NCBI GenBank assembly: GCA_005880915.1
Contig: VBIW01000054.1
Location: 1-46,857, forward strand
DNA: 46,857 nucleotides
From: Chloroflexota bacterium
Lineage (GTDB): Bacteria; Chloroflexota; Dormibacteria; Dormibacterales; Dormibacteraceae
Direction of reading: 5' to 3'
Shown here: piece after piece, positions 46,476-46,857 of the stretch
Numbering within the stretch: position 1 is the first letter of the stretch
Layout of the letters: every line of letters begins with the position of its first letter
The notes under the pieces: generated by a model
The model's database searches: none
Seen by the model: the letters and a program-made list of their open reading frames with translations, nothing else
Told to the model about the DNA's origin: nothing
Program-made: the position numbers and the translations under genes

Positions 46476-46857
46476 GCCCCACGAGCCGGGCGCGTATCTG
46501 AAGGAGACGCTGGAGAGCCAGCCGCGCGAGCTCGCGAGGCTGTTGGGCGACGACTCCGCTGCCCGGGCGGCCATTCGCATTCGCGATTGCTCCCGGATCT
46601 TCGTCATCGGCACCGGGACCAGCTACCACGGCGCCCTGGTTGGGCAGTACCTGCTGCGCAGCGCGGGTCGAGAGGCGTGGGCCGTGCGCGCGTTCGAGTT
46701 CGCCAACTACCCGCCCGCGCTGCGCGACGGGGACGGCTTGATCGTGCTCACCCATCGCGGCAGCAAACGATTCAGCCGTGCCTCGCTCGACCAGTTCTCG
46801 AACCTGTCGAGCCGCTGGGTGGTGATCACCGGCGAAGGCTCGGCGATCGAGGGCGAC
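46468..46857 (+). CDS. SIS-domain protein (GlmS/AgaS-like isomerase domain), 5' part
   Basis: The first 130 codons, GTG at 46468, running off the window. It starts G-A-Y-L-K-E-T-L-E-S-Q-P-R-E-L-A-R-L-L, followed by the SIS phosphosugar site I-F-V-I-G-T-G-T-S-Y-H-G-A, then L-I-V-L-T-H-R-G-S-K. The E-S-Q-P start and G-T-G-T-S motif are close to the isomerase half of glucosamine-6-phosphate synthase, without the glutaminase half. Likely a sugar-phosphate isomerase or deaminase; the C-terminal half is needed to tell. Confidence 0.85.
   Translation, partial: MAEPHEPGAYLKETLESQPRELARLLGDDSAARAAIRIRDCSRIFVIGTGTSYHGALVGQYLLRSAGREAWAVRAFEFANYPPALRDGDGLIVLTHRGSKRFSRASLDQFSNLSSRWVVITGEGSAIEGD

Noticed and set aside
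1..46857. tRNA, rRNA, CRISPR array, prophage or insertion sequence
   Set aside because: No cloverleaf or T-loop consensus, regular repeat-spacer array, integrase, transposase or phage structural gene was found by reading; a covariance-model search would be decisive for RNAs.

Overview
The window is a high-GC, gene-dense bacterial chromosome segment with many GTG and TTG starts, 4-bp start/stop overlaps and several apparently leaderless genes. No rRNA, tRNA, CRISPR array, transposase or phage gene was seen. The gene mix suggests an uncultured soil bacterium of the Actinomycetota, Chloroflexota or Candidatus Dormibacterota kind: very many sensor kinases, HD-GYP regulators, MEDS-domain regulators, a DUF222/HNH gene, PAP2, MpaB and YndJ families. 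That placement is an inference from style and content; there is no marker gene to settle it.

Layout. 1-4.0 kb: start of a DUF222/HNH gene with a near-consensus leaderless promoter, then a leftward group (alpha/beta hydrolase, PAP2 phosphatase, Y-family polymerase, small helical protein). 4.0-28.0 kb: a signalling island. It holds a PAS kinase, a MetE-like methyltransferase, CheB and CheR-PAS, a winged-helix pair, two LuxR-type regulators, two paralogous membrane kinases with an HD-GYP regulator, two HTH-MEDS regulators facing a Crp-family regulator, a third kinase with a second HD-GYP regulator and a receiver with Glu at the phosphorylation site, and a leftward operon of hybrid kinase, OmpR regulator and receiver-PAS-PAS-HisKA_3 kinase. 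28.1-36.7 kb: housekeeping and small-molecule genes (YjbQ, DJ-1/PfpI, a SigA-like sigma factor, LysE exporter, ACT protein, TetR facing a membrane protein and MFS exporter, ArsR with an SRPBCC protein, DUF1801, YdeI, TMEM175). 36.7-43.2 kb: SDR, KefB-type antiporter, MpaB-type oxygenase, ABC1/UbiB kinase, MHS-family transporter. 43.2-46.9 kb: an operon of a small membrane protein, a YndJ-like protein, a DCC-family thioredoxin-like protein and a YwaF-like protein, then a frameshifted nitroreductase, a DUF1003-like protein and the start of a SIS-domain protein.

The most striking observation is the DCC-family gene at 44312-44710. Its frame is intact except that both positions of the catalytic CxxC are TGA codons, giving U-G-V-U if read as selenocysteine. 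A hairpin with bacterial SECIS-like geometry starts 4 nt after the second TGA. UGA is a normal stop elsewhere in the window, so this would be site-specific recoding.

Secondary observations: two receiver/HD-GYP proteins with opposite defects (one has lost its catalytic histidines, the other its receiver acidic residues); a receiver with Glu in place of the phospho-accepting Asp; a short helical module with a Trp...Tyr signature shared by three otherwise unrelated small proteins; TCAGTA boxes at 20-bp phasing between the MEDS and Crp genes; and a family of double-hairpin intergenic repeats.
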